From: Humidesulfovibrio sp.
GTDB lineage: Bacteria > Desulfobacterota > Desulfovibrionia > Desulfovibrionales > Desulfovibrionaceae
Assembly (NCBI RefSeq): GCF_031082295.1
Contig: NZ_JAVHLD010000017.1
Span: 1-56,769, forward strand
DNA length: 56,769 bases
Direction: 5' to 3'
Every line of letters begins with the position of its first letter. Within the stretch, counting starts at the first letter, position 1. The notes beneath the pieces were generated by a model. The model had not been told where the DNA came from and made no database searches. It saw only the letters and a program-made list of their open reading frames with translations. A program made the position numbers and the translations under genes. Positions 34,695 to 44,357 of the stretch are shown one piece after another.

Positions 34695-35463
34695 ATGAGC
34701 GACACACGAATCATCGACGTCGGGGAAGGCGCGGCTATCCCCAGCAAAAGCGACTGGGGGCTTTTCAACGCCTGGACCATCAGCATCATCGGCGCGCTGG
34801 CGGCCATCCTCTACCTCGTCATCGCCCAACCGAACCCCTACCAGCGCCTGTTGGTCTATCTGGCGGACGGCGTGGTCATCACCTTCCAGGTGACGGTCAT
34901 GTCCATCCTGTGCGCCTGCGTCATCGGCCTCATCACCGGCCTGGGGCGCGTGTCCAGAAACAAGGCCATCAACCTGCTGGCCTCCACCTATGTGGAGATC
35001 ATCCGCGGCATCCCGCTTCTGGTGCAACTTTTCTACATCTACTACGCCCTGGGACGCTTCCTGAACGTGCATGACCTGACCGCAGCCATCATCGCCATGA
35101 GCGTGTGCTACGGCGCCTACATGGGCGAGGTCTTCCGCGCGGGCATCACGGCCATCGACAAGGGCCAGACCGAGGCCGCCCGCTCTCTTGGGTTCAACAC
35201 CAAGCAGACCATGTTCCTGGTCATCCTTCCCCAGGCGTGGCGCACCATCCTGCCCCCGGTGGGCAACGAATTCATCGCGCTGCTGAAGGACACCTCGCTT
35301 GTGTCCATCCTCGCGGTATCCGACCTTCTGCGCCGAGGCCGGGAGTTCTCCAGCGAGACCTTCCTCTACTTTGAAACCTACACCATGGTCGCCCTGATCT
35401 ATCTGGTCATCACGCTGATCCTGTCCAAGGGCGTGAGCATCATGGAAGCGAGGCTCAGTCACT

Positions 35464-35477
<14 letters not shown>
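34695..35477 (+). CDS. Amino acid ABC transporter permease
   Basis: This 260-residue inner-membrane permease of the HisM/GlnP family has about five TM segments. The family EAA loop is clear: [24 protein letters not shown]. Before it comes [22 protein letters not shown], typical of polar amino acid permeases. An extended N-terminus of about 25 residues precedes the first TM segment. The ATP-binding gene starts inside its last 14 bp. Only one permease is encoded, so it should form a homodimer. Confidence 0.92.
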
Positions 35478-36207
<730 letters not shown>

Positions 36208-36230
36208 GCGCAACTCGCCGAAACGCCACA

Positions 36231-36257
36231 GGCCGTCTCCCCGGAGGCGGCCTTTTT
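36231..36257 (+). terminator. Rho-independent terminator of the amino acid ABC operon
   Basis: The stem GGCCG-t-CTCC with GGAG-g-CGGCC (36231-36252) is followed by TTTTT. Confidence 0.85.
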
Positions 36258-36330
36258 CATTGCCCTTGCCCTTTCCCTTGCATCGGGCCGTCCGGAGCGC
36301 TAGAACTTCGGGGCAACATCGGAGGCACCA

Positions 36331-37872
36331 ATGCGCAACCAGCCCCCCGTCCAGACAAAATTCGCCACCCTGGCCCTGACCTTGACCCTGCTTCCGGCCG
36401 CCCTGTGCGGCTGCGGACTGGAACGGCGCACCTCGCCGGAGGCCACGCCCCCCCCCGCTGCCGAGACCGCTGCCGTCAACGCCACCGCTGCCACCCAGGC
36501 CGCGCAATTCCAGCCGGGCCTGGACGCCCTCGGCGTGGCGCGCCAGCTCGATGTGCTCGTCAACGACACCGACCCGTCCTCGCCGGACTTCGCGCGGCTG
36601 CGCGCGGAGCTGGTGCGCAAGGCTTCCGACCAGTCCTACACCGGCGTGCTCTCCCTCCCCGGCGACCTGCGCCTGGCCTTGAGCCGCGTGGCGGCCTTCA
36701 ACCCGCCGCAGATGCGCGAGCGCTGGCAGCGCCACCAGAAGGCCCTGGATGAGGCCGCGGCCCTCTACGCCGAGCACCCGCCCGTGGACACCGACGCCCT
36801 GAACGGGGCCAAGGTGATGCGCCGACTCGGCCCGGCCCTGTATCTGGTGCGGCTGAACAACGGTGACACGGCGTTCTTTTCCACCGCGCGCAGACTCAAA
36901 AACGGCGCCAAGCTTCGCGGCATCCCGGCAGTGGAGAAGCCCCGCCCCAAGGCCGACACGGCCTCCGGCGACCTGGTGGACGAACTGGCAGACTCGGCCA
37001 GAACCTACGAAGCCATAACAAAGCAGGAGGCGCAGAAGATCAGGGCCGAGCGCGCCCCGGTGCTGGCGCGGCTCAAGGAGCTGGACGCGGAGCGCGCCAG
37101 GTTCCAGCGCTCCATCGACGAGGATCTGGCCAGCCTGGACTCCCTGGCCCGCGACGTGAACGCGGTCATCAGCCCACGCCTGCTGGGCCTGACCGGCCCT
37201 GGCGGTTCCTCCTTCGGCGAGCGCCCGACGACGCGGCGGCTGGTGCACCAGGTCAAGCGCCTGGCGCACACCTACAGCCCGGTGCAATACTACCGCTACG
37301 CCCTGCCCGTCACCGGGCACAGGCAGCTGGACTCCACCCTGCGCGACTACATCGAGGGCCGGAAGAAGGCGGTGCTGGAACTGCTGCGCACTGTTGGCGT
37401 GGGCCGCGGCCATGCCAGGGCCAACGTGGACCTGGTGGCCTTCAAGAGCTTCACGGCCTCGCCAGACCTGTGGTCCGTCCGCTTCGAGGCCAGCCGCGAC
37501 ACTGGCGGCGCGCACCCCAACCAGACCTTCGCGTCCTTCGTGTTCGACGTGAGGAACCAGCAGGCCCTTGGGTTGGGCGACATCTTCAAGGATCTCCCGG
37601 CGGGTCTGACCCTGCTCTCGGAGTTGGCGGCGCGGCGCATGGAGCTGGTGTTGGATGGCCGGGTGTTCCCCGAGGGGCTGGAGCCCAAGGCCGAGAATTT
37701 CCAGGTTTTCGTCATCGACGGCCTGGACCTGGTGTTCAGCTTCCCGCCGTACCAGATGGGCAGCTATGCAGAGGGGCCGCAGACCCTGCGCGTGCCGCTG
37801 GCGCACCCTCGCCTGCTGCCGCTGCTGTCCCCCAGGCTGCTGCAGGCCCTGGGCGCGAAGCCGATGCTGTAA
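36331..37872 (+). CDS. Lipoprotein with C-terminal DUF3298/RsiV-like domain
   Basis: The protein has 513 residues. The signal ends in ALCGC, giving a lipidated Cys near residue 28, followed by a Pro/Ala-rich linker. The middle (about 225-290) is helical and charged and may form a coiled coil. The C-terminal part (about 315-500) matches DUF3298/RsiV-like domains: HPNQTFASFVFDVRN, LGDIFKD, ENFQVFVIDGLDLVFSFPPYQMG. The MGSYAEG stretch sits in the place where RsiV-type proteins have a conserved Tyr-Ala segment. Other RsiV proteins are anti-sigma factors that bind lysozyme; here there is no TM or sigma-binding N-terminus, so that role is unlikely. Confidence 0.7.
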   Translation: MRNQPPVQTKFATLALTLTLLPAALCGCGLERRTSPEATPPPAAETAAVNATAATQAAQFQPGLDALGVARQLDVLVNDTDPSSPDFARLRAELVRKASDQSYTGVLSLPGDLRLALSRVAAFNPPQMRERWQRHQKALDEAAALYAEHPPVDTDALNGAKVMRRLGPALYLVRLNNGDTAFFSTARRLKNGAKLRGIPAVEKPRPKADTASGDLVDELADSARTYEAITKQEAQKIRAERAPVLARLKELDAERARFQRSIDEDLASLDSLARDVNAVISPRLLGLTGPGGSSFGERPTTRRLVHQVKRLAHTYSPVQYYRYALPVTGHRQLDSTLRDYIEGRKKAVLELLRTVGVGRGHARANVDLVAFKSFTASPDLWSVRFEASRDTGGAHPNQTFASFVFDVRNQQALGLGDIFKDLPAGLTLLSELAARRMELVLDGRVFPEGLEPKAENFQVFVIDGLDLVFSFPPYQMGSYAEGPQTLRVPLAHPRLLPLLSPRLLQALGAKPML

Positions 37873-37883
37873 GGCTCACAGGC

Positions 37884-38972
37884 CTACTTTCTGCGGCGGC
37901 CCTCGGCGTCGGCGGCCTTGAGGGCGGCGAGCACCAGGGCCGGGGATATCTCCACCGGCTCGTTGTGGATGCTCTCCTCCGGGGCGCAAGCCTTTTCGGC
38001 GACCAGGCGCAGCTCCGGGTCCGTGACCCCCTCAAGCCCCAAATCCGCGAACGTGGTCGGCAGGCCAAGGGCCGCGCACAGGGCGTACACCTCGTCGATG
38101 AGCGCCAGCGGCTTGTCCGTCAGGAACAATGACGCGAGCACGCCGAAGGCCACCTTCTCGCCGTGATACCTGCTGTGGCACCCGGCCAGGGCCGTCAGGC
38201 CGTTGTGGATGGAGTGGGCCGCGGCAAGGCCGCCGCTCTCGAACCCCAGGCCGCTCAGCAAGGTGTTTGCCTCCACCACGCGCTCCAGGGCAGGCGTGAT
38301 CACCCCGGCCTCGCAAGCCGTGAGCGCCGACACCCCCCAGTCCCGGATGGTCTCGTAGCAGAGCCGCGCCAAGGCCTGGGCGGTCATGGAGCCGACGTCC
38401 CCGGCGATGTTCCGGCCACGGCTGACGCGGCAGGATTCGGCCTCGAACCAGGTCGCCAGCGCATCACCCATGCCCGACACCAGGAACCGGGCCGGAGCCT
38501 TGGCCATGACCTCGGTATCCACGAGAACAAGATCAGGGTTGCGGGGCAGCAGGTCCACCCGGTGGAACACGCCCTCCGGTGTGTACACCACGCAAACCGA
38601 GCTGCAGGGCGCGTCCGTTGAGGCGATGGTGGGCACCACGGCCACCGGGAGCCCAGCCCTTGAGGCCACGGCCTTGGCCGCGTCCATGGTCTTGCCCCCG
38701 CCGATGGCGGTCACGGTCTCGGCCCCGAAATCCTTGGCCGCCGCCAGCAGCCGCTTGATCTCCTGGTCCGTGCACTCCCTGCCGAAACGCTCCACCCAAA
38801 CGGCCCCGGCCTGCTCCAGATCGGGCATCAGCGGGGGAAGAAGCTGCTCCAGGGGGTGCGGGGAGCAGACCAGAAAATGCCTGCGCCCCAGACGGGCCAA
38901 CTCTCTGCCCAGGCGGGCAAGAGCTCCGGCGCCCTGCACGTAGCGCCCGGGAAACAATGTGGTGCTGAGCAT
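37884..38972 (-). CDS. gldA: Glycerol dehydrogenase (iron/zinc alcohol dehydrogenase family)
   Basis: This 362-residue NAD-dependent dehydrogenase oxidises glycerol to dihydroxyacetone. The N-terminal Rossmann-like domain has IGGGKTMDAAKAVA near residue 90. The metal ligands fit the GldA pattern: Asp in GDALATWFEAE, His in AAHSIHNGL and His in YHGEKVAFG. The ATG is preceded by GGGGAGGAGC. The neighbours give no pathway link. A related 1,2-diol or polyol substrate cannot be excluded. Confidence 0.88.
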   Translation of the reverse strand: MLSTTLFPGRYVQGAGALARLGRELARLGRRHFLVCSPHPLEQLLPPLMPDLEQAGAVWVERFGRECTDQEIKRLLAAAKDFGAETVTAIGGGKTMDAAKAVASRAGLPVAVVPTIASTDAPCSSVCVVYTPEGVFHRVDLLPRNPDLVLVDTEVMAKAPARFLVSGMGDALATWFEAESCRVSRGRNIAGDVGSMTAQALARLCYETIRDWGVSALTACEAGVITPALERVVEANTLLSGLGFESGGLAAAHSIHNGLTALAGCHSRYHGEKVAFGVLASLFLTDKPLALIDEVYALCAALGLPTTFADLGLEGVTDPELRLVAEKACAPEESIHNEPVEISPALVLAALKAADAEGRRRK

Positions 38973-39088
38973 GCTCCTCCCCTTTGCCCGAAAGGCGTCG
39001 TGTTCCGGGCAGGCTGTTCTTTGCTTCCGCGTGATGCGCGGAGGAAAGGCTGCGTGTTTTTGGCTCCCGTCACATCCGAACAGGTGGC

Positions 39089-39343
39089 CTAGCGGCCCTC
39101 TTTACGGTCGTTGATGTTCTTCATGGTCACGCCCGCCAGGCATCCGGCGAGCAGGCCAAGGCCAAGCAACCGGCCCATGTTGGCCTCGGGGAGAAGCCAC
39201 CCGGCCATGACCGCCAAGGACCCGCCCAGGATCACTCCGCGCGCCAGGTAGTTGAGCGTCCCGGCAAAACGCTTGTCCGCTGGCGAGAACTCGTCCTTCT
39301 TCTGCGGCTCCGTGTTTCTTTCCCTCTTCGAGCGCTTGCCCAT
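39089..39343 (-). CDS. Small two-helix membrane protein (AtpZ/AtpI-like)
   Basis: The protein has 84 residues. The first 30 are charged (MGKRSKRERN...), followed by two hydrophobic helices (about 35-52 and 58-74) and a basic end. The pattern resembles the AtpZ/AtpI-like small membrane family, but no ATP synthase gene is near, so the assignment is tentative. The ATG at 39343 has GGAGGAATTC upstream; the frame continues 13 codons further without a ribosome site. Confidence 0.55.
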   Translation of the reverse strand: MGKRSKRERNTEPQKKDEFSPADKRFAGTLNYLARGVILGGSLAVMAGWLLPEANMGRLLGLGLLAGCLAGVTMKNINDRKEGR

Positions 39344-39417
39344 GAATTCCTCCGAATGAATTTCGTCATCGCATTCAACCACAAATCCGCAAGGGACTCA
39401 ACCCCGCACTTGTTTTA

Positions 39418-39458
39418 TGAAATCGTTTATTTTCAAGGCCTGAGAATACCACTTGACA
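39418..39458 (+). promoter_or_regulatory. Candidate Fur-like site and -35 box upstream of the feo cluster
   Basis: TGAAATCGTTTATTTTCA (39418-39435) is an imperfect inverted repeat whose right arm matches the ATTTTCA half-site of Fur boxes; the arms are 3 bp too far apart. TTGACA follows at 39453-39458 without a good -10. Iron repression of feoAB is expected from other bacteria. Confidence 0.3.
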
Positions 39459-39531
39459 TCGACTTTCAATATCACTACTTCTCTTCATGCATGGTGCAGG
39501 CCCGCGTGGGCGCGCCAAAAGGAGAAAGACA

Positions 39532-39729
39532 ATGTGGCAAGACATCATTGTATACGCGATTGTGGCTGTGGTGGCCGGGCTTGTGGCCTGGCAGTTCTAC
39601 CGGAAGCTCACGGGGAAGTCCTCCTGCTGTGGCGGTTGCGCCAGCAAGGGAGCCTGCGGCGGAGAAAATGGAGCCGGGCCGCGCCCCTTGCGCCCCCTGA
39701 ACCACTCGGGTTGCGGTTGCGGGCATTAG
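39532..39729 (+). CDS. FeoB-associated Cys-rich membrane protein
   Basis: The protein has 65 residues. One N-terminal TM helix (about 5-22) is followed by a short basic stretch and a Cys-rich tail: SSCCGGCASKGACGG, and a final GCGCGH. This is the usual form of the small Cys-rich proteins that sit beside feoA/feoB, in some bacteria called FeoC-like or FeoB-associated. AAAGGAG precedes the ATG. FeoA follows after 46 bp. A role in iron delivery or redox control at FeoB is proposed but not established. Confidence 0.8.
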   Translation: MWQDIIVYAIVAVVAGLVAWQFYRKLTGKSSCCGGCASKGACGGENGAGPRPLRPLNHSGCGCGH

Positions 39730-39775
39730 CCTCGGCCGCTCCTTCCCGCATGCCGCACAATCCAAGGAGACACCC

Positions 39776-40018
39776 GTGAACAATTGCATCACCCTGCGCC
39801 AGGCGCAGGTGAACCAGAAACTGCGCATCTGCTCCGTGGGCGCCCAGGGCGAACTGGGCCGCCGCATTCGCGACATGGGCCTCATGCCCGGCGTGGAAGT
39901 GACCGTGGTGGGAAAGGCCCCGCTGCGCGACCCGGTGGCCCTGCGCCTGCGCGACTTCACCCTTACCCTGCGCAACAGCGAAGCCGACCATATCGTCGTC
40001 GAACTTGTGGAGGGCTAG
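39776..40018 (+). CDS. feoA: Ferrous iron transport protein A
   Basis: The protein has 80 residues and a single SH3-like FeoA domain: GELGRRIRDMGLMPGVEVTVVG, followed by DPVALRLRDFTLTLRNSEADHIVV. FeoA helps FeoB import ferrous iron at the inner membrane. The start is GTG, with AAGGAGA 5 bp or so upstream. FeoB starts on the base after its stop codon, so the two are translated together. Confidence 0.92.
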   Translation: MNNCITLRQAQVNQKLRICSVGAQGELGRRIRDMGLMPGVEVTVVGKAPLRDPVALRLRDFTLTLRNSEADHIVVELVEG

Positions 40019-42229
40019 ATGGAAACCCTCGTGCAAGAGCACAGCATGACCATCGGCCTTTCCGGCAACCCCAACTGCGGCAAGACCACCATGTTCAACG
40101 CCCTGACCGGTTCCCACCAGCATGTGGGCAACTGGCCGGGCGTCACCGTGGTGACCAAGATGGGCCACGCCCGCGTCGGCTCCGGCGCGACCTCGCAGGA
40201 AGTGGACATCGTGGACCTGCCCGGCACCTATTCCCTCACCGCCTATTCCGAGGAAGAGAAGGCAGCGCGGAACTTCCTCATCAACACCCGGCCTGCGGCG
40301 GTCATCGACGTGATGAACGCGGACGCCCTGGAGCGCAACCTGTACCTGGCCGTGCAGATTCTTGAGCTGGGCGTGCCGCTGGTGCTGGCGCTGAACATGA
40401 TGGACGAGGTGCGCAAGCACGGCAAGGACATCGACACGGCCCTTCTGACCAAACTTACCGGCTGCCCCGCCATCGAGACCGTGGCGCGTTCGGGCAAGGG
40501 CAAGCAGGAGCTGCTCGACGCGGCCTTCCTGCTCGCCAAGGACAGAAACGGCCGCTGGGATCCGCTTGTCATTTCCTACGGGCCAGACCTGGACCCGGTG
40601 CTGGCGGAGATGGAAGCCATCATCACCAAGGCCGGGGAACTGGTCGGGCAGGTGCCGCCAAGATGGGTGGGCATCAAGATCCTTGAGGGCGACGAATCCA
40701 TCATCAACCGCTGCCGCGAGGCCAATCCCGAGGTGGCGGCGCGGCTGGAGGCGCTGGTGGCGAAGGTTTCCGAACACCTGGGCCGGACCTTGCGCGCCAG
40801 CCCCGACGCCATCATCGCCGACTACCGCTACGGCTACATAACCGGCATCGCCCGGCAGGTGGTGCGCTACCCAAAGGTGGACGCCGAGCGCATCCGCCTT
40901 TCCGACCGCATGGACCAGGTGCTGACCCACCAGTTGGCAGGGCCGCTGGTCATGGCGCTCGTCATCTACCTTGTCTACATCCTGACCTTCAAGGCCGGGG
41001 CGCTGCCCATGGAGATGGTCCAAGACGCCTTCGCCTGGCTGGGCAAAACCGCCGAGGCGGCCATGCCCGACGGACTCCTGCGCTCGCTTGTGGTGTCCGG
41101 CGTCATCGCCGGCGTGGGCGGGGTGCTTGGCTTCGTGCCGCTCATCATGATCATGTTCTTCCTCATCTCCGCGCTGGAGGACTCCGGCTACGTGGCGCGC
41201 ATGGCCTACATGCTCGACCGCGTGTTCCGCATCTTCGGCCTGCACGGCACCAGCGTGCTGCCCTTCATCGTTGCGGGCGGCATCGCTGGCGGCTGCGCCG
41301 TGCCCGGCGTCATGGCCACCCGCGCGCTCAGAAGCCCCAAGGAAAAGCTGGCCACCCTGCTCGTCACCCCGTTCATGACCTGCGGAGCCAAGGTGCCAGT
41401 GTTCCTCATGCTGGCCGCGGCCTTCTTCCCAGGCTCAGAGGCCGGGGTCATGTCCCTGGTGACGCTCACGGCCTGGGTGGCGGCCCTGCTGGTGGCAAAA
41501 CTGCTGCGCTCCACCGTGGTCAAGGGCGAAAGCACGCCCTTTGTCATGGAGCTGCCGCCCTACCGCATGCCCACCCTCTCCGGCCTGTGCATCCACACCT
41601 GGGAGCGCTCCTGGGACTACATGCGCAAGGCCGGCACCACCATCCTGGCCATCTCCGTGCTGCTCTGGGCGGCCATGACCTTCCCCGGCCTGCCCGCCGA
41701 CCGCGCCACAGCCTTCGACGCCCGCGAGGCGGCGGTCCAGGAGCAGATCGACGCGGCCAAGGCCCAGGGCCAGGAAGCCTCGGCGCTTGAGGAAGCCCTC
41801 AAGCAGGTGGGCGCGGACCGGTCCGAGGAGGCGCTCAAGGCCTCCGCAGCCGGACGCGCCGGCGTGGCTTTGGAATCCGTGAGCCACTTGGCGGGCTTCA
41901 ACTGGCGCGTGAACATCGCGCTGGTGGGCGGGCTGGCGGCCAAGGAGGTCATCGTCTCCACCCTGGGCACGGCCTACTCCCTGGGCGAAATCGACACGGA
42001 GGACGCCGAACCGTTGTCGAGGCTCATGGCTGCGGATCCGAGCTTCCCGCGCTCCGCCGCCCTGGCGCTGATCATCTTCGTCATCCTGTACGCGCCCTGC
42101 TCCGTAACCATCGTGACCATGGCCCGCGAGTCCAGCTGGAAGTGGGCCGTCTTCGCCATGACCTTCAACACCTCGCTGGCTTTCGTGGCCGCCGTGGCGG
42201 TGTTCCAAACCGCGCGGCTGTTCAGCTAG
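40019..42229 (+). CDS. feoB: Ferrous iron transport protein B
   Basis: This 736-residue GTP-gated ferrous iron transporter has an N-terminal G domain with G1 GNPNCGKTT, a GTWP-like switch I, G3 DLPGTYSL and G4 NMMD. An alpha-helical GDI-like segment follows to about residue 275. The membrane part has two Gate domains, with GVLGFVPLIMIMFFLISALEDSGY and the Cys-containing VPVFLMLAAAFF / MTCGAK segments. The length is usual. An internal ATG at residue 10 is a second possible start. A terminator follows within 30 bp. Confidence 0.96.
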   Translation: METLVQEHSMTIGLSGNPNCGKTTMFNALTGSHQHVGNWPGVTVVTKMGHARVGSGATSQEVDIVDLPGTYSLTAYSEEEKAARNFLINTRPAAVIDVMNADALERNLYLAVQILELGVPLVLALNMMDEVRKHGKDIDTALLTKLTGCPAIETVARSGKGKQELLDAAFLLAKDRNGRWDPLVISYGPDLDPVLAEMEAIITKAGELVGQVPPRWVGIKILEGDESIINRCREANPEVAARLEALVAKVSEHLGRTLRASPDAIIADYRYGYITGIARQVVRYPKVDAERIRLSDRMDQVLTHQLAGPLVMALVIYLVYILTFKAGALPMEMVQDAFAWLGKTAEAAMPDGLLRSLVVSGVIAGVGGVLGFVPLIMIMFFLISALEDSGYVARMAYMLDRVFRIFGLHGTSVLPFIVAGGIAGGCAVPGVMATRALRSPKEKLATLLVTPFMTCGAKVPVFLMLAAAFFPGSEAGVMSLVTLTAWVAALLVAKLLRSTVVKGESTPFVMELPPYRMPTLSGLCIHTWERSWDYMRKAGTTILAISVLLWAAMTFPGLPADRATAFDAREAAVQEQIDAAKAQGQEASALEEALKQVGADRSEEALKASAAGRAGVALESVSHLAGFNWRVNIALVGGLAAKEVIVSTLGTAYSLGEIDTEDAEPLSRLMAADPSFPRSAALALIIFVILYAPCSVTIVTMARESSWKWAVFAMTFNTSLAFVAAVAVFQTARLFS

Positions 42230-42255
42230 CGCCACGGCCTCGCCCCACCCCAACG

Positions 42256-42287
42256 CCCCGGCAGCCGCAAGGCTGTCGGGGTTTCTT
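42256..42287 (+). terminator. Rho-independent terminator of feoAB
   Basis: CCCCGGCAGCC (42256-42266) pairs with GGCTGTCGGGG (42271-42281) around GCAA, with one G-U pair, and is followed by TTTCTT. Confidence 0.85.
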
Positions 42288-42358
42288 GCGCAAATGGCCC
42301 GCCCAACGGCCCTGCACAGGCTTCCCTTTCGCGGCCAAACCGCCTATGTTCGGCGCGC

Positions 42359-43390
42359 ATGCCCGACAGGACAACCCTCGCGACAGCCCCCAACCAAACG
42401 GCCTCTTCCCTGGCCGCGGCATTGCGCCGCGCCGTCTGGGAGGTGCTGGCCCAGAGCCTGCGCGTGTGCCGCGAGCTCTTCGTGGTCATGGTTCCGGTGG
42501 TCATCGGCGTGAAGGTTCTGCAGGAGCTTGGTGCGGTGCCGTGGCTGGCCTGGCCCCTCACCCCGCTCATGACCCTGGTGGGCCTGCCGCCGGAGATGGG
42601 CCTGGTCTGGGCCACGGCGCTTTTGAACAACATTTACAGCGCCATCATCGTCTTCCTGACGCTGAACACCACCCTGACCCAGGCCCAGATGACGGTGCTG
42701 GCCACGCTGATCCTGGTGGCCCACAACATGCCGGTGGAGCTCGGCATCGCGCGCAAGTCCGGCGCGCGCCTGCGCTTCCAGATCCTGTCGCGCTTTTTCG
42801 GCGCGCTCATCCTGGGCATGATCCTGAACGCCGCCTACCACGCCAGCGGCACCCTGCAAGATCCCGCCGTGGTGCTCTTCGCCCACCCCCAGGCAGACCC
42901 GGCCCCGTCGCTTTGGCTTTGGGCCGTGGGCGAGGCCAGCAAGCTCGTGTCCATCGCGCTCATCATCACCGCGCTCATGGCCGTGATGCGCCTGTTGACC
43001 GAGGTGGGCGCCATCGGCCTGCTGAACCGGCTCTTGCGGCCAGTGCTGGCATTCATCGGCATCGGCCAGGCGGCCTCGGGCATCACCGTGGCCGGCCTGA
43101 CCCTCGGCGTGACCTACGGCGGCGGGCTCATCATCAACGAAGCCCAGAGCGGCCGCGTGGACAAGCGCGACGTATTTTTCTCCCTTACCCTCATGGGCCT
43201 GTGCCACAGCCTCATCGAGGACACCCTGCTCATGGCCATGCTGGGGGCGCACCTCTCCGGCATCCTGTGGGCTCGGCTCCTCTTTGCGCTTGGGGCCACG
43301 GCCTTGCTTGTCAAATGCTCTGCGCGCCTGGCCCCGGGGCTGGCGGACCGCCTGCTGTGGTCCGACCTGGCGCGCACCCCTGCACCCTGA
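42359..43390 (+). CDS. Nucleoside-recognition (Gate) domain membrane protein
   Basis: This 343-residue integral membrane protein has about eight hydrophobic segments. It carries two Gate-type repeats, seen in VMVPVVIGVKVLQELG...  and LTLGVTYGGGLIINEAQ, as in SpmA/YjiH-like proteins. Gate domains also form part of FeoB, so its place right after feoB may be functional, though a terminator lies between. Substrate unknown. The ATG has only a weak ribosome site. RidA follows after 14 bp. Confidence 0.75.
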   Translation: MPDRTTLATAPNQTASSLAAALRRAVWEVLAQSLRVCRELFVVMVPVVIGVKVLQELGAVPWLAWPLTPLMTLVGLPPEMGLVWATALLNNIYSAIIVFLTLNTTLTQAQMTVLATLILVAHNMPVELGIARKSGARLRFQILSRFFGALILGMILNAAYHASGTLQDPAVVLFAHPQADPAPSLWLWAVGEASKLVSIALIITALMAVMRLLTEVGAIGLLNRLLRPVLAFIGIGQAASGITVAGLTLGVTYGGGLIINEAQSGRVDKRDVFFSLTLMGLCHSLIEDTLLMAMLGAHLSGILWARLLFALGATALLVKCSARLAPGLADRLLWSDLARTPAP

Positions 43391-43404
43391 ACCAAGGAGT
43401 TTTC

Positions 43405-43791
43405 ATGTCACCGGAACCGAAGACCGTCCAGACCGCCAACGCTCCCGCCGCCATCGGCCCCTATTCCCAGGCCGTGACCTATGGCGGACTGGTGTTCCTA
43501 AGCGGCCAGCTCGGCATCATTCCGGCCACCGGGATCATCCCGGAGGACTTCGCCATCCAGACCAGGCAGGCCCTGGACAACGTGCGCGCCGTGGTGGAGA
43601 CCGCCGGCTCAAGCCTTGAGCGCGTGCTCTCCGTCGATGTCTTCCTTATCGACATGGGCCGCTTTGGCGAGTTCAACGAAATTTACAGCACCTACTTCAC
43701 CAGCCACAAGCCCGCCCGGGCCGCCGTGGCCGTGGCCGCGCTGCCGCGCGAGGCCCAGGTGGAAGTGCGGGTGGTGGCGGCCCTCCCCTAG
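43405..43791 (+). CDS. ridA: RidA family enamine/imine deaminase
   Basis: This 128-residue member of the YjgF/YER057c/UK114 family hydrolyses reactive enamines from PLP enzymes. It has the motifs AIGPYSQAV, VFLSGQLG and the conserved Arg and Glu region ARAAVAVAALPREAQVEV. The catalytic Arg is the one in KPARAAVAV. The trimeric cytoplasmic form is expected. AAGGAG precedes the ATG. It follows the Gate-domain gene closely and ends at a shared hairpin. Confidence 0.93.
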   Translation: MSPEPKTVQTANAPAAIGPYSQAVTYGGLVFLSGQLGIIPATGIIPEDFAIQTRQALDNVRAVVETAGSSLERVLSVDVFLIDMGRFGEFNEIYSTYFTSHKPARAAVAVAALPREAQVEVRVVAALP

Positions 43792-43813
43792 GCCCGGCCA
43801 AATCGCGAAATAC

Positions 43814-43856
43814 AAATGGCGGCGCCCCCCAGGGAGGACGCCGCCATTTCTCTTTG
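43814..43856. terminator. Bidirectional terminator between ridA and the IscA-like gene
   Basis: AAATGGCGGCG (43814-43824) pairs with CGCCGCCATTT (43839-43849), and CTCTTT follows on the plus strand. It lies between convergent genes. Confidence 0.75.
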
Positions 43857-43869
43857 CCGGGAGCCGGAC

Positions 43870-44223
43870 CTAGGAGCAGCCGCAGCCGCCAGAGCCGCAA
43901 CCGCCGCCGGAGTCACCGCTGCCGCAGCCGCCGGAACCGCAACCGCCAGAGCCGCCGCCGAGCTGATTCTCGGACTCCACGGAGAAGCCGTACTCGCCCG
44001 CGTCGATGGCGATCTTGCCCGCCGAGGCGAGCAGAGCCTTCTCCGCCAGCAGCGTGTAACCCAGGCATTCAACGGTTTCGTCGCCGTCGCGGGGCTCGTC
44101 CAGGGCCAAGGACAGCTTGGGTCCGCAGCAGCCCCCTGCCAGGAAGATGCGCAGGGGGGATTTCTCCTTGTCCGCAAAATAGCCGTCGAGCTGGTCGCGG
44201 GCGGCTTCGCTCAATGTGATCAT
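43870..44223 (-). CDS. IscA/HesB-like protein with Gly/Ser/Cys-rich tail
   Basis: The protein has 117 residues. Residues 1-85 match the IscA/HesB iron-sulfur or iron-binding fold, with the Cys pair GGCCGPKL (C32, C33) and LDEPRDGDE. The last 30 residues are almost only Gly, Ser and Cys (GGCGSGGCGSG type), with five Cys. The tail may bind metal or an Fe-S cluster in place of the C-terminal CGC motif of IscA. It is a paralogue of the Sec-containing gene at 44358-44696, and the N-terminal 20 residues are nearly the same. AAGGAGC precedes the ATG. Confidence 0.82.
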   Translation of the reverse strand: MITLSEAARDQLDGYFADKEKSPLRIFLAGGCCGPKLSLALDEPRDGDETVECLGYTLLAEKALLASAGKIAIDAGEYGFSVESENQLGGGSGGCGSGGCGSGDSGGGCGSGGCGCS

Positions 44224-44300
44224 GGGCGCTCCTTGTGTGCGAAGTTGTGTTTAGGTATGGCTTGGCCACAGTGAACATCCAGGCTGCCGGACGCCGCCGC

Positions 44301-44333
44301 AAAAAAAGGGCGGCGCTCCGTGGAACGCCGCCC
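44301..44333 (-). terminator. Rho-independent terminator of the HesB-like selenoprotein gene
   Basis: On the minus strand GGGCGGCG pairs with CGCCGCCC (44326-44333 and 44308-44315) around a 10-nt loop and is followed by seven T (A run 44301-44307). Confidence 0.9.
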
Positions 44334-44357
44334 TTGATCGTCGTGGGGATTGTGAGC

